From contig OY751489.1 of assembly GCA_963565915.1 (NCBI GenBank), positions 4,898,001 to 4,962,000 of the forward strand: a stretch of 64,000 nt of DNA. The letters run 5' to 3'. This document shows, piece by piece, positions 31,453-42,335 of the stretch. This DNA comes from Entoloma clypeatum (Eukaryota; Basidiomycota; Agaricomycetes; Agaricales; Entolomataceae). Position numbers and translations under genes: made by a program. The notes under the pieces were generated by a model. It saw nothing but the letters and a program-made list of their open reading frames with translations, did not search any database and was not told where the DNA came from. Every line of letters begins with the position of its first letter. The first letter of the stretch is position 1.

Positions 31453-32809
31453 TACACTGGCCACGGTCCGGTCCGGTCCATGTCCAGGCATTTTCGACTG
31501 GACCTGGACCCGCACCTAGGGGTCCAGTCCAAGCATCCAGCGGACCCGCACCCGAACCTCAAGGTCCAGATCCTTGAGGTCCGGTCCAGGTCCGGACCTA
31601 ATTTTTAAGCTCAAAACCCGCTGAGTTCACGGCTAGTGTACAGAAAAAAACCTGTATGCAACAACCATCACAAAATCGCGCCACATCCACAGAACGGCAG
31701 GCTCTCGTCTAAGCGGGTCTTTTTTCTACACACAAATGCGGTGTATTTGAGATAGAAATGAAGAGAAACGAATTAGAACTCACAGAGGTATGTCCCATTC
31801 TTTCCAATGGAAGTTGATGAGCTGCCGATCACGTGACCGCGTCGACGCGTTCGGTAACCATGATTCATGATCAACGAAGTCATTGACCCATCCTCTCTCA
31901 TTCCACACCCCATGTCCGATGTTTTTTTTTTGACATCGGACACTGGCAGATTAAAGGACCAGGTTCATGAGAGCCGGGTACGGCATGATTCGGGCTTGCA
32001 GTGGCTCAAGGGACTGATGAGAGGGATAATCATATCCCAGTGAGTTCTCATTCGTTTTCTTTCGTTACTATCTCAAAAATATCCCAATTATGTGTAGATC
32101 AAGAGCCTGCATAGATGAGAGCCCCGAGCTTACGGGGTGTGGCGCGATTTCGGGCTGTTATGGGTGCAGGGGCTATGGGAAAGAATAAATCATATCCTGG
32201 TGAGTTTCCATCCGTTTCCCTTCGTTTATATCTCAAATCCATCCCATTTATGTCTAGATTAAATTCCTGGGTCGACGACAGCCCAGCGTTTCGCGGATAT
32301 CGCGCGATTTTCGATTTTTATGGGTCAAGGGGTTGAAGTGATGTATAAATCACAACTCGGTGCGTTCTTATTCATTTCCCTTCGTTTCTATCTCAAATTC
32401 ATGCCATCTATGTGTAGATTGAATGCCCAGGCAGACGACAGCCCAGCGTTCCACGGATATGGTGCGATTTTATATTTTTATGTGTCAAGGGGTTGAAGTA
32501 CTAATTTATCTGAGTAGGTCATGCATGGATTCTTTTCATTTCCGTCTCGAAAGTACAGTATTTATATGTGGAAGAAATGGTTGAGTAAATGAGATCACAC
32601 GACACGTCAAACACGCTGCCGAAGTTAATCAGAATCTGAGGTGGGTCCAACAGGTCCGAACCCCCGGTCCAGGTCCAACACACCTCTGGACCTGGACCTC
32701 TAAGGAGGTCCGAATCCGCCAGATGTAAGGACCCGCACCCCGGACCTAGGGTCCAGTCCAGGTCCGAACCGCGGTCCGGAGGTTCGAGGACCGAACCGTG
32801 GCCAGTGTA
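31453..32809. mobile_element. Non-autonomous hAT element with GGTCC-rich ends
   Basis: The terminal inverted repeats TACACTGGCCACGGT and ACCGTGGCCAGTGTA are flanked by the perfect 8-bp duplication GGTGATTG (31445-31452, 32810-32817), the hAT hallmark. Both subterminal regions are packed with GGTCC/GGACC motifs in both orientations. The 1357-bp element has no transposase. Confidence 0.92.
31960..32530 (+). repeat. ~160-bp tandem repeats inside the hAT MITE
   Basis: Three to four diverged units each contain TTTCCCTTCGTTTNTATCTCA, a WATGTSTAGATT block, a GACAGCCCAGCG block and GGCGCGATTTT (near 32047, 32208 and 32368). There are no ORFs. Confidence 0.75.
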
Positions 32810-32817
32810 GGTGATTG

Positions 32818-34218
32818 CCTTTTTGAAGTGCTTATTTTACCTCCATATCCCGACTTCTGCAGACCTGTGCCCAAAACTTTCCCTTAGACGCGAAATCGCC
32901 CCCCGCCGAAATCTGCCCGAAACGACTATCGCAGGGCAAAGGGTTCACCATCGCGCTTGACTTCCTCGGCTCTGAACAAAATTCTCCTCAGTGGACGCCG
33001 GCTCAATATCCTCGCCATCGGGCTCCCTGTTTCGGCGCATTTCCCCATCATCATTCTGCCTGATGTAGTAAAATGATATACTCATCTCGTTGATGCGCGA
33101 GCTCCTACGCTGACCGAGAACCACACTACTCTCCTCGTTTATTTATGTGTCCGGTGTCTGCGTTTGCAACACTCAGCTTGTCAGATTGCCTTTGTCGTCC
33201 ACCTTGCAGCTGGAGCCGGAGGAGGCGGAGGCAGCGAAGCGCGGCGCAGACACGGTGCTTCGGAGACGATGTCACAGTTAAATTAGAGCAAAGAGTGTTT
33301 GATGATTGAATACTATTTGTGACTGATCGACCCCGTGAGATTTTATTCAGAGCAAGTCCTCATCCTATTTAATTGTAGTTTAATCCGTTATAATTTAATA
33401 TCATTGCACTCAGTGAGCAGTCTGAGTGCTCACCGTGTTCACCGAGTGCATATTTTCTTCGTTGATCACTCTGAAGCCAAATGAAGGATTCGGGTTTTTC
33501 CCGATGAGGATGCAATTGTGGATGCAAGGTTATAACATCATCGTGTGAATTACCAAGTTAGTAAGGGAATACCGACTTTTGTCGCTTTTTGCGATGATAG
33601 AATTCGCATAAGTCTCCATGGAACAGGAAGTCCGAAGCATTGCGTGGTGTCCTGAGAACTGGAAATTATGGGAGAATCTTGGGACGTCTTTTCAGGGCAC
33701 ATATCGTGCGTCTCTGGTCGCTCTGTCATTCGTCTACTTTTCCTTATCTTACTAGCCAACTTCAATCCTGGCTACGGCAATGGGCAACCTGGCCATCTCC
33801 CCCCAAATCGGAATGGCAAATCTTTGGCACGACTTGGACAATGGACAGGATTTAACAGCCGCTGCGTCGTCTTTTCTATAAGGTACTAATCTCTAACCTA
33901 GGAGGCCTTATTCTATCTAGTGCAATGCACAGATGACGAAGGAAGGTACTTTAGTAGCCTTGTCAAGGAGTGTCGGGGTCGCTTTGGCCACACAATAGCT
34001 TTCTCTGCGATGCCATCACTTTTTTCCGGGTCAAAGCTTCAACTCAAACTGGCCCACTCAGAAGTACTCGAGTCCGCTCTCATTGTTGTCACGATTTGGC
34101 CAACGTCGCTCGCTTTCCCTATAAAGCACAATTAGAATTTGCTTTTTGGCCCCCTTGCCTTTGTGCTCTGCTCGCGATTTGCCTCTAGTATCCCCTCAAC
34201 TTCTCTGTAAGCGTCACC
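32818..34218. other. Intergenic region upstream of the host gene
   Basis: No convincing gene was seen. A TATAAAG-like box near 34119 and a pyrimidine-rich stretch (34145-34215) directly precede the 34219 ORF and probably form its promoter. A short Gly/Ala-coding-like GC patch at 33205-33265 has no open partner. Confidence 0.4.
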
Positions 34219-35325
34219 ATGTCCCCCAGCCCTTTGCACCTCGAAGTACCCCCTTCCGCGGTCTTCATCTATGCCCCTCGCTCTCTCAACGACGATCCCC
34301 TCAGCGCGAAACCTCCTCCGTCTCCAACATCCTCGATCAAAGCTTGCTTTGTCCGTTCCCGCCCCACATCTACCGACTTCTCAGAGCACGAGTTCTCCGC
34401 CCTGGGCGCTCACCACTTCGGCTCCACCGCTGGTTCGCCTATCCACAGCGAGGAACCCAGCCCTGTAGACGATGTCCTCGAAGCCACCACCCGCTGGGCA
34501 CGGGAGCTCCAACAGTCCCAGACCATCGCTGAAGCCTTCCTGGGCAAGTCCACCAGGGCCAACCGTGACGCCGCCACCTCTGACACAAGCAGCATCGCCG
34601 GAGCGTCGACATACACCACCAGCACAAGCCGTCGTCGCATGCGCATCGTGCGACGCTCAGACGCCGAGGCGGACGAGGAAACCACCAAACTGATGAAGGA
34701 GCGGCTCGAGATGAAGGATCGGCGTGCCCCTGTCACCCCTTCCCCTGCCGATCCACACCAGCTTGTAGCAGAGGTAAAATTCCGCAGACGCACTTGGCCG
34801 TCTTACAAGACCCTCCGCAAGACCGTGTCCAGCATCCTGCACCGCCGCAATACCGTCTCCGAGTCCGGCGTCCCCCGCAACCCTCCTACAACCCCCACCA
34901 CCCCTACCCCCACCCCCACCGCTACCGCTACGTTCGACACAGCCAGCGCGGATATGGAGGGTGTCTTGGAGCGGATGAAGCCGTCGTCCGCTTCCCTCTT
35001 CACCCGCAGTCGCAGGAACAAGCCTCCCCTCGTCTCCCCCTCCGCTTCCGGCATCGACCACCTCTCCCAGCCTGAGGCGCAGGGACGCTCCGTCACGTTT
35101 CTCCTCCGCCACAGGGCGCAGCTCCGCCGTTCGCGCTCCTTCTCAGGGTTCACGAACGTCCTCGCGGTCATTTCTGATACCGCGAACTCGGATGCTGTGG
35201 ACGATGATGATGGCCTGGACGATGTCGCGGCTGAAGCGAGGGGCGTCGTTCAGGATATCAGGAAGAGGTGGGGATTTGAAGATGTCTTGGAGGAGGAGGG
35301 TCTTTTTGAAAGGTGTGTCGAGTGA
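34219..35325 (+). CDS. Hypothetical Ser/Pro/Thr-rich host protein
   Basis: This single-exon gene of 368 codons starts in a good context (GTCACCATGTCC). The protein starts MSPSPLHLEVPPSAVFIYAP and is low-complexity and likely disordered for much of its length (TTPTTPTPTPTATATF near residue 230). Ordered-looking islands are ATTRWARELQQSQTIAEAFL and RSVTFLLRHRAQLRRSRSFS, and the end DIRKRWGFEDVLEEEGLFER is acidic. No catalytic motif, signal peptide or transmembrane helix was seen. GC-rich, C-ending codon use differs clearly from the surrounding retroelements and fits a genuine host gene. Function unknown. Confidence 0.75.
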   Translation: MSPSPLHLEVPPSAVFIYAPRSLNDDPLSAKPPPSPTSSIKACFVRSRPTSTDFSEHEFSALGAHHFGSTAGSPIHSEEPSPVDDVLEATTRWARELQQSQTIAEAFLGKSTRANRDAATSDTSSIAGASTYTTSTSRRRMRIVRRSDAEADEETTKLMKERLEMKDRRAPVTPSPADPHQLVAEVKFRRRTWPSYKTLRKTVSSILHRRNTVSESGVPRNPPTTPTTPTPTPTATATFDTASADMEGVLERMKPSSASLFTRSRRNKPPLVSPSASGIDHLSQPEAQGRSVTFLLRHRAQLRRSRSFSGFTNVLAVISDTANSDAVDDDDGLDDVAAEARGVVQDIRKRWGFEDVLEEEGLFERCVE

Positions 35326-35584
35326 AACTTTGCGGGAGGTAGGGAGCGGATGGGTTTGGGTGTCGGTGGGCGGAGTGTTCAACTAGGTTCGTTTGTGTAT
35401 ATATTAGTTCCCCCTCTATGCTCTGCCGTTTTCTTTATGCTTATGCCTAATGTGCTATGTACTCACTTTTTATTTATTTCTCCGGTAGTTCCGTTATGAT
35501 GTCCCCCAGGTACTGTACTTAACCACATGATGTTATTAGTAAGTTCCCCCACTATCGTGATTTTTTTTCCGTTGACTGTCTTTC

Positions 35585-35885
35585 TACATACCTTGTACGC
35601 ATAACGATCAGACGCGGCGGGGATGATGAATCGATTTGTACGATAACTTGGCAGATGTGTAATGTCGAAATCATTGGCGACTCTGAGGGCATGCCACGAT
35701 TCTTGCGAACAGTTTGTATGATTTTACGTTTGTCATAATCGGTGAGGTCGAGAGGTCGACCAGACCGAGGTTTAATTGATGTCGAACCTGTTATTCTGTA
35801 TCGCTGAATGATAGATTGTGCCGTGCGAGGAGGGATGTTCTCATTACGGGCAGCTGGAATCCCGTGATTCTTTTTTTTTGGGTGT
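35585..35885 (-). pseudogene. Tc1-like transposase N-terminal fragment
   Basis: The minus strand reads IPPRTAQSIIQRYRITGSTS and KPRSGRPLDLTDYDKRKIIQTV, the paired-type helix-turn-helix block of Tc1-family transposases. It then shifts frame near 35690, after which RVANDFDITHLPSYRTNRF can be read. No DDE domain or terminal repeats were found. It is a remnant between two host genes. Confidence 0.65.
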
Positions 35886-35981
35886 CTAGTTGAAGTCCAT
35901 TCTTGCGTAACGCAAAAAAAAATGCGTGTTCTAATTGCAGAAAAGACAACGAGCGCACCAGTTCTAGGTGTCAATAAAATA

Positions 35982-37141
35982 TCATGGAACCAGTGCGACA
36001 CGATGTCCAAAGAGCCTGTCTGAGATTTCCAGCTCCAAGCGTTCTTTGCCCTCGGCACTTCCCCAGATCTCTCCCCTCGATAGATCAAATGCACCGTCTC
36101 CTAAAGCGTCGTCATAGTCCCAAGTCGGCTCCCCTGCACCTTTCATGTGTTTTAGCAAACCTTGCAAGAAGTGATCCCGGAAAAGCTCGTCAAGCGGACG
36201 AATCGTATGTGATCGAGATGGAGCTGTAAACCATGGACATCATTTAATCCATTTAGAAACGCGGTTATACGATAATTGTCCTGTCCTGAATTTTAGGAAT
36301 GAAGAAAGTCTAGATGAAGAAGACTACGCACATCGGGGTTGACACCAAACTCATAATTATTGAACATATCATGCAAATCGCTGCGCAACATTAACACGTT
36401 TTGAATAGAGTCGATTTTCGAATAACCACCAACTGCGTCGAGAGGCGCATCATCAGTGATGAGGTTATGGTACCCTTTGTTGACCCACTAAAGAGAAAGA
36501 AAAAAAAGAGTTCCAGTGAAGTAACCGTGCGATTAGCTGAACTCACTTCGTTGACATGGCCACGAGGGAATATATGCGCCGCCTTGAGTCGGCTCCAGGT
36601 GGAGCCCGTGATACCCGTGATCAAACATTTCCCATCTCTTTCGCGCGCGCGGTTGCGGTAATGGTTTTGCTGATTTTGTGTATTAGAAACTGCTCTCACC
36701 GGAGGTCGGAAGACTAACTCGAGCTGGTGTGTTCGAATGGGTGGGTTGGCGTGTACGGGCTCTTTCTTGGGTCAGGGTAATTGGTATGGGTCCCCCGTCT
36801 GCGAACAAAGTGAATAGACGATAACGCTCAGGTAGATAACGTTTACCTTGCCGAAGCAGGACGTACATTCCTGGAGGCACTGTTTCGTCAAAGGACGATG
36901 GCCGTTGCACTCCATGACGGTCTGCACTAGATTCATCGAAGTCGAAAATCGCCCATTGACCCTCGGTCTGGATGATAAAAAAGAGCCACGTCGACAATGT
37001 GCTCCAAGAGACCGAGCCATATTGCCAGAAGCCTGGACTTGTCAGCTGTATGAAGATCGGAAACGCACTCAGAATCGTACCTGCAACCACAGTTCCATCA
37101 TGGCCTCTCAGCGTAACATTACGTCCCTGTTCTAGGGACAT
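35982..37141 (-). pseudogene. HNH-nuclease domain protein (fungal family), frame broken near 3' end
   Basis: Exons read from the right: 37141-36700 (MSLEQGRNVTLRGHDGTVVA...), 36669-36547 (RERDGKCLITG and RLKAAHIFPRGHVNE), 36487-36332 (WVNKGYHNLITDDAPLDAVG, SIQNVLMLRSDLHDMFNNYE), 36280 onward (DNYRITAFLNGLNDVHGLQL), and LKHMKGAGEPTWDYDDALGD to 35982. GTGAG/GTGCG donors and CAG/TAG acceptors fit. The HNH core (C-x2-TG, AAHIFPR, N..L.LRSDLH) matches basidiomycete HNH_2 proteins of unknown role. Between DHIR and RPLDELFRDHFLQG the frame shifts near 36200, so this allele is a pseudogene or carries an assembly error. No toxin partner or phage context is present. Confidence 0.75.
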
Positions 37142-37446
37142 CGACGGGGATCATCGAATTTTTTGCTACGCATCACGTGTGCGTTTCCCGCCAAACTTAA
37201 TAAATACGATTATACAGTAACAAGGCAACAAAAGCCACCATGTCGGGTCCTCTGCACAACGCGCGTCGAATTTTACTGCTACCAAGGTTCGAGTTTTTTG
37301 ATACTTGATTCTTGTGACTACTAGTATGATGCCACGTGGTATATTATTACGATGTACGTCACGCGTCACGCGTTTGTATAACGCCCCTTTCTCCCGTTCG
37401 CTTAGCATTCTTCCTCTTTCTTCCGCCCCCCACACGCTTCGTGGAG
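37142..37446. promoter_or_regulatory. Divergent promoter region of HNH gene and URC1
   Basis: These 305 bp separate two divergently transcribed genes. A pyrimidine-rich run (37381-37435) precedes the URC1 ATG. Inverted CACGTGTG/CACACG and ACGTCACGCGTCACGCGT motifs are present. The role is inferred from position. Confidence 0.4.
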
Positions 37447-38673
37447 ATGTCCTCTTCAGACGCGATTTTGACGCAGATCTTGGCTCAGCTTGATGCCCTC
37501 CAGGTATCGCAGCAGACCATGCAGGCCAAGGTCATCTTAAACCCACCAAGTTTCTTCTACTCGATGTGAACTGATTGCGATCGATGTCTCCAGCTCGATG
37601 CCCTCACAACCAAAGAAGTGGCGACCTTGGTCGAGCAGAACACAAGAAACGCCCAAGAGCCACCTAGCACTGTCTCCACTAAAGCCAGGCTGTCCTCGGT
37701 CACGCCCCCCGTAGCAACACCCCCGCCCCAAGTCGGCGTCACAGAGAAGGAGCGAGAGAAGCTCCTATACCCCGGCCGTATCCTCCTCACCTGTAAGCCC
37801 CACACCGCTCTTCCCCATATAACCCTAACCCCACTCAGCGTACCCGGACCAGTACGGCATCAAGCCACACCCCCTCACCTGGGGCGCCCCCTCCCCCGCT
37901 GCCCGCGGGCCCATCATCTGCTCGCGCCTCCCCGCCTCCATCAAACACCGCAACGCCATCGGCGCGCACTCTGGCTCTTACTCCATCTATCGCGCCCTTT
38001 CCATCGCCATGGGCTCCCTCTCCCCGACCCACAAGCCCGACTACAGCCAGACAGAGCCCCCCGTCTCCATCCCGCCCCAGCCCTCCTGGTTCGACCCCTC
38101 CAAGATCGTCTCCTTCGACCCGTTCGGGCACGTCGCCCAGACCGTGTTCGCGAAGGAGATCGACGAGGACGGCCTGGACGTCCGCCCAAGCATCGCGATC
38201 ACGAAAGCGCATTTGAAGATGAGCGAGCTGGACGAGTCGGCGAGGAAGGGCGAGCTCAGCGTGGATGGCAGGGTTGTGCTGAAGAGCCAGTCGTTGAGGA
38301 ACGTGGATGGGTCGGCCAATACGGCGGATCCCGGGGTGGAGGTGAACGTGAGTAAGGCGGCGGTGGAGCCGGTGTGGTATCTCCCCGGTGTTGCGGAGCG
38401 GTTCGGGATGTACGTTGCTTTCCCGTCGTTGTTTTCCGGATTTTTGATTGATTTTGTTGAACGTAGATCTGAGAGCCTCTTGCGACGCGCTTTGTTCGAG
38501 GACACGGGAGGAATGTACCCGGAGCTCATCACGCGTCCCGATATCAAGGTATTCCTTCCGCCCATCGGCGGCCTGACTGTCTACATCTGTGAGTTCCCTA
38601 CATTACCTACAAGATCTTCACACGTTCGATGCTTTTGCTCTCTACAGTCGGAAACCCCGCATACATGTACGAC
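37447..38673 (+). CDS. URC1: URC1-like protein (GTP cyclohydrolase II N-terminal family), cut by gap
   Basis: Exons 37447-37530, 37594-37792, 37839-38409, 38467-38588 and 38648-38673 join in phase. The protein reads MSSSDAILTQILAQLDALQV, then HPLTWGAPSPAARGPIICSR, RNAIGAHSGSYSIYRALSIA, IVSFDPFGHVAQTVF, RPSIAITKAH, EPVWYLPGVAERFG, TGGMYPELITRPDIKVFLPP and FGNPAYMYD. These are the conserved blocks of the GTP_CH_N domain of Lachancea/fungal Urc1, which takes part in pyrimidine (uracil) catabolism by the URC pathway. About 334 residues are present. The C-terminal cyclohydrolase-like part is lost in the 200-N gap, and a Gypsy lies on the other side. Confidence 0.85.
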
Positions 38674-38873
38674 NNNNNNNNNNNNNNNNNNNNNNNNNNN
38701 NNNNNNNNNNNNNNNNNNNNNNNNNNNNNNNNNNNNNNNNNNNNNNNNNNNNNNNNNNNNNNNNNNNNNNNNNNNNNNNNNNNNNNNNNNNNNNNNNNNN
38801 NNNNNNNNNNNNNNNNNNNNNNNNNNNNNNNNNNNNNNNNNNNNNNNNNNNNNNNNNNNNNNNNNNNNNNNNN
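38674..38873. other. Assembly gap (200 N)
   Basis: Exactly 200 N, likely a placeholder for unknown length. It separates URC1 from Gypsy D, so adjacency across it is not proven. Confidence 0.99.
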
Positions 38874-40332
38874 GTCCTTTTTCTCCTTCAGTTGCTACCA
38901 ATATATCGTCGATATAGATAACTACATCTCCTTGATCAATCAAGTCTCTAAATATGTCATTCATCATAGTTTGAAACATGCTTGGGGAATTATGTAATCC
39001 GAAGAACATAACTGTTGGTTCGAAGGCTCCATCTGGGGTTGTAAATGCCGCTTTCCACTCGTCTCCTTCTTTGATGCATATATTGTTATACCCCCATCTG
39101 AGGTCCATTTTGGTAAACTTTTTCTTTCCCTTTAATTTATTGATCAATTCCGGAATCAACGGGAGTGGATAATTATTGCGAACGGTCCAGCTGTTAATAT
39201 GTCGGTAATCCTGTACCATTCGTTTCTTTCCGTCTTTTTTGGGTATAAAGAAAACTGGCGAAGTTTGTGGTGACTTGGTAGGTCGAATATATCCTTTGCG
39301 TAATTGATTGTTTACAAATTCAGATACTTCTTTCCTTTCATCCGGTGACAGGGGATAGACTTTGGCCTTTTTTGGTATGAAATCCGGTTTTAAGTCTATA
39401 GCATGATCCCATGGTTTTCTGACTGGTAATCTCTCTGATGCTTTCTTTTCAAAGACTGATAGATATTTGTGATATTTCCGGGGGACAACCTGTTCCACCG
39501 GTACTTCATCTGAGGGTTCTCCCTTAGCTGTCCTGAGCATGTGGATTACTTCCTCCTTCACTTCTTCCTCATTTTTTTCTACTACTTCTTCCATTCTTCC
39601 ACCCCATCTGGTCCTTGCAGTTTTATTTAAGTAATGTGTTCGACGCATGCCACATTCTTCTGGACATCTTGATAATTTAATTTCCGCTTTTTCCCAATCA
39701 ATTTATGGATTACGACGTTTCAGCCAAGTATGTCCAACGATAATTTTAGCTTTTCCTAGGTTGCATGCTTCAAACACTGCTATCTCCATGTGTCCTTTAT
39801 ACCGCATAGCCATGACTGCTTCATGCGTGATCGAACCTCCTTGGTTAAGCGTGCCATCAATGTTGTAGACCCGAATGGGGAAAGGTAGTTCCCTTAATTT
39901 AATGTTGTTCTTTTTGGCGAAGTCCAGATCTATGAACATCCCTGTCGCCCCTAAGTCTAATAATGCTTCAACATCAAATGTGCATTTGTCCTGCAACATT
40001 TCCAGCGTGATTTTCATCATAAGCTCCTTTTCCACAGAAGCGGATCGAATAAAAGATGGTTCCCCCATAGAGTCCATTTGCCTAGTTAAGTTATCTGATT
40101 CTTCACAACAAGGAATTAAGCATTCATCCGTAGGGGACAAACCAAGCCTCGTTGCTGAGGGCTCTCCAATGATATAGTTTACAAGCGTATCTAAGTCCGA
40201 TTCATCTGTGCTATTTTTTTGGGTTTTTACCTTTTTGGGTTTGTCCAATAGTATTTTATTGTATGTAACTGCTGCGTCCGTAAGCTTTTGAGAATTTACA
40301 GTGTCTTTATGTATGTAAGAGTCTATAGGCAA
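38874..40332 (-). pseudogene. Gypsy D pol, protease and RT part
   Basis: Protease (ALLDLGATGMFIDLDFAKK; GHTWLKRRNP) lies at 40332-39703. The RT follows at 39648-38874 ([57 protein letters not shown] block, [17 protein letters not shown]) and runs into the gap. The protease motif is DLG instead of DSG, one C to T change (TCA to TTA). RNase H, integrase and 3' LTR are missing behind the gap. It is distinct from families A, B and C and not obviously translatable as one frame. Confidence 0.82.
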
Positions 40333-40349
40333 TTGTTCATATCGATTTG

Positions 40350-41470
40350 TCAGAGCCAGCAGGGGAATTACTGGTTGACGTTTACAAAATCCTGCTGTGC
40401 TGCAGCCTGTCTGTTGTTCTGAGCCGGTTGGCCCTGCTGTCCATTATTAGCTTGGCGTGCTTGACACCTCGTGTTGATCTGTCTCAAAATTTCCTCCTCC
40501 TCTTGTTCGTCGATCTGTTCGATCATTGCTGCTTGTACCCTGCGCTGCGGTCATCTGCAATCTCGGGCAAAATGCCCCTGTCCGCCGCAGTTATAACAAT
40601 TACCAGGAGCACATCTCTGGTTCCTATTGACATCCATTGCATTTGGATCCCGTCGTGGTTGCTGCTGTTGTTGTTGTTGACCGTTTTGTTGTTGAGGATG
40701 GTACCCCCCATTCTGTTGTTGCCCAAAGGGCCTCTGTTGCTGCTGCTGCTGTTGTCCATATGCGGGCCGATTGCCCCATGTGTTACATTGTTGTCCAAAG
40801 TTATTGCCAGTCCTCATGCCTGGTCTTGCTGCAAAAGTCTCTTCCGCTCTGCCGATTGCCAAAATTTCTTCACAGGTGCCCTGCACCGTGGACTTTCTCC
40901 TTCCTTGCTGGAAGAGTTGTTGCATGATAGATTCCTTGGTGTTCCTTTCCAAAAGGGTTACACCGTGCCTTTCCTCAATCTTGCCCTTGATCACCAGGGT
41001 CCCGAATTGCGTAATCCAATCATCGGTCTTCATTGAACCTTGCTTAAAGCTCTCGATTTTGGATCGTGCCCATTTGATCTCAGTGGTGGGACGAAATCTC
41101 GTTGTGATTTCACTGACTAGCTCTCAGTACATTGGCCAGTCTTCTGATTCCATACATTGATTCAAACGGGTTTCCCCGTACACTCCTGCCGTGGGACCGT
41201 CCAATCGCGACCACACTGCAATGCACACTTCTTCTTCCCCATTGAATAGCTCTCGGTTGACCCTGAGCCATGCGAGCATCTTAGTCCACCATACTGTGAA
41301 CGTTGCTTTGGATCCATTGTATTTGCCGGGATCCGCGGCGACTTCTAATTTCCTTCCACAATTGTTGTTTTGTGGGGGGGGTGATTGAACAGTGGTATCG
41401 GAGGTAAGGGTGATGGTGCGTGGTGTTGTTCAAATTCTTCGTCGAATTGGGCATTGGTGCCTTTGGCCAT
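40350..41470 (-). pseudogene. Gypsy D gag
   Basis: ATG at 41470 (MAKGTNAQFDEEFEQHHAPS). A C-homopolymer frameshift lies near 41380, then GKYNGSKATFTVWWTKMLAW, and a TGA for Trp near 41126. Then comes the Gag core (MKTDDWITQFGTLVIKGKIE), a Gln-rich stretch and zinc knuckle CYNCGGQGHFARDC near 40600. It encodes a capsid/nucleocapsid precursor and is inactive here. Confidence 0.75.
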
Positions 41471-41535
41471 GATGGTGTGATGAGGGGGAGTGGTTGTTTT
41501 TTGAACAGTAGTACCTTGCGTCGGGCGCGCGACCC

Positions 41536-42335
41536 TGTTCTAACGCTTAGGCGAGAAAAAATCTAAAAGAAAAAACCCAAAGAGCAATCTGTTTACCCAG
41601 GTAGCCGATTTACCCAAGCAAAGGAAGATCTAGGAAAAATGAAGTCCATGCGGTCAGATCCCCTACGCGTGCTGGACTGGTTGATATCCTGAAATAGGGT
41701 CGGGGGTTGGAACACCTTTTGCGATCTAGACGTGTACGGTCTGCTCTCTCCAACCGTCACACGCGCCAGCAGCTTTCCCGAAGGTTAGTTACATCGGCCT
41801 TTGGTCACCTCGACACAGGACGGGCTCAACATTTCCCTATGTGTCTCAAACGGCAACGCTAGATATGGTGGATGCACCAAGTGTTTCTCTTCTTATTCCT
41901 GAAGTCCGGGAGATCCCCCTTAATGCTAGGGTCCGCGTGTAATAACGAAGTGCGACTTTTAACGCAAAAGTGCGAAACAGCGGGGATAGTGATGATGGAG
42001 TGGGAAGTGTGTGTTTGGGCAGGCGAGTAGAAAGAGCTTGTTCTTCTGTTGAGGCGACGCTAAGTCAAACAATGTCGCGAGCCCAAACTTGGGAACGAAG
42101 TGGAAAGATGATAAGAGAACTGTATTGCCAAGAGACCCAGCGGGAATCTCAAGAGAACAAGCTATCGAATACAAGTGAAAGTACCCTACTTATATATGTA
42201 AATTCCATGAGGCTGCATTGTGGCAGCGTCATGCTGCGCGATAATGATAAGATGTCCTCATGTACGATATGATGTAGATAAGATAAGATTGAGATAAGAT
42301 AAGATAAAGTGAAAAGTGAAAATACGATCATAACA
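41536..42335 (-). repeat. Gypsy D 5' LTR region (inner edge uncertain)
   Basis: The outer edge is ATCATAACA at 42335 (sense TGTTATGATCG). A TATATAAG box lies on the sense strand near 42200. The inner edge could be TGTTCTAACG at 41536 (800 bp, leaving a short leader before gag) or TGTAATAACG at 41938 (398 bp). No second LTR is in the window to decide. No self-priming complement was found next to either edge. Confidence 0.45.

Noticed and set aside
34410..35171. Several minus-strand and shifted frames over the 34219 host gene
   Set aside because: These are shadows caused by GC-rich codon use. None shows a start context, domain or independent conservation signal.
35982..37141. HNH gene as a bacterial-type toxin or homing endonuclease
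   Set aside because: It has spliced introns, a fungal-type N-terminal region and no intron or intein host site. It fits the fungal HNH_2 family of unknown role.
37618..38355. Long plus-strand frame of 245 codons in the URC1 region
   Set aside because: It is an alternative frame over URC1 exons and an intron in GC-rich DNA. The spliced URC1 frame has family motifs and this one does not.
38009..38917. Frame running through the N gap
   Set aside because: Its length is artificial because N codons were read through. The real exon ends at 38409 and the gap is of unknown length.
41938..42335. Firm assignment of a 398-bp LTR to Gypsy D
   Set aside because: A second inner edge (41536) is equally possible and no partner LTR is available, so the boundary is given as uncertain.
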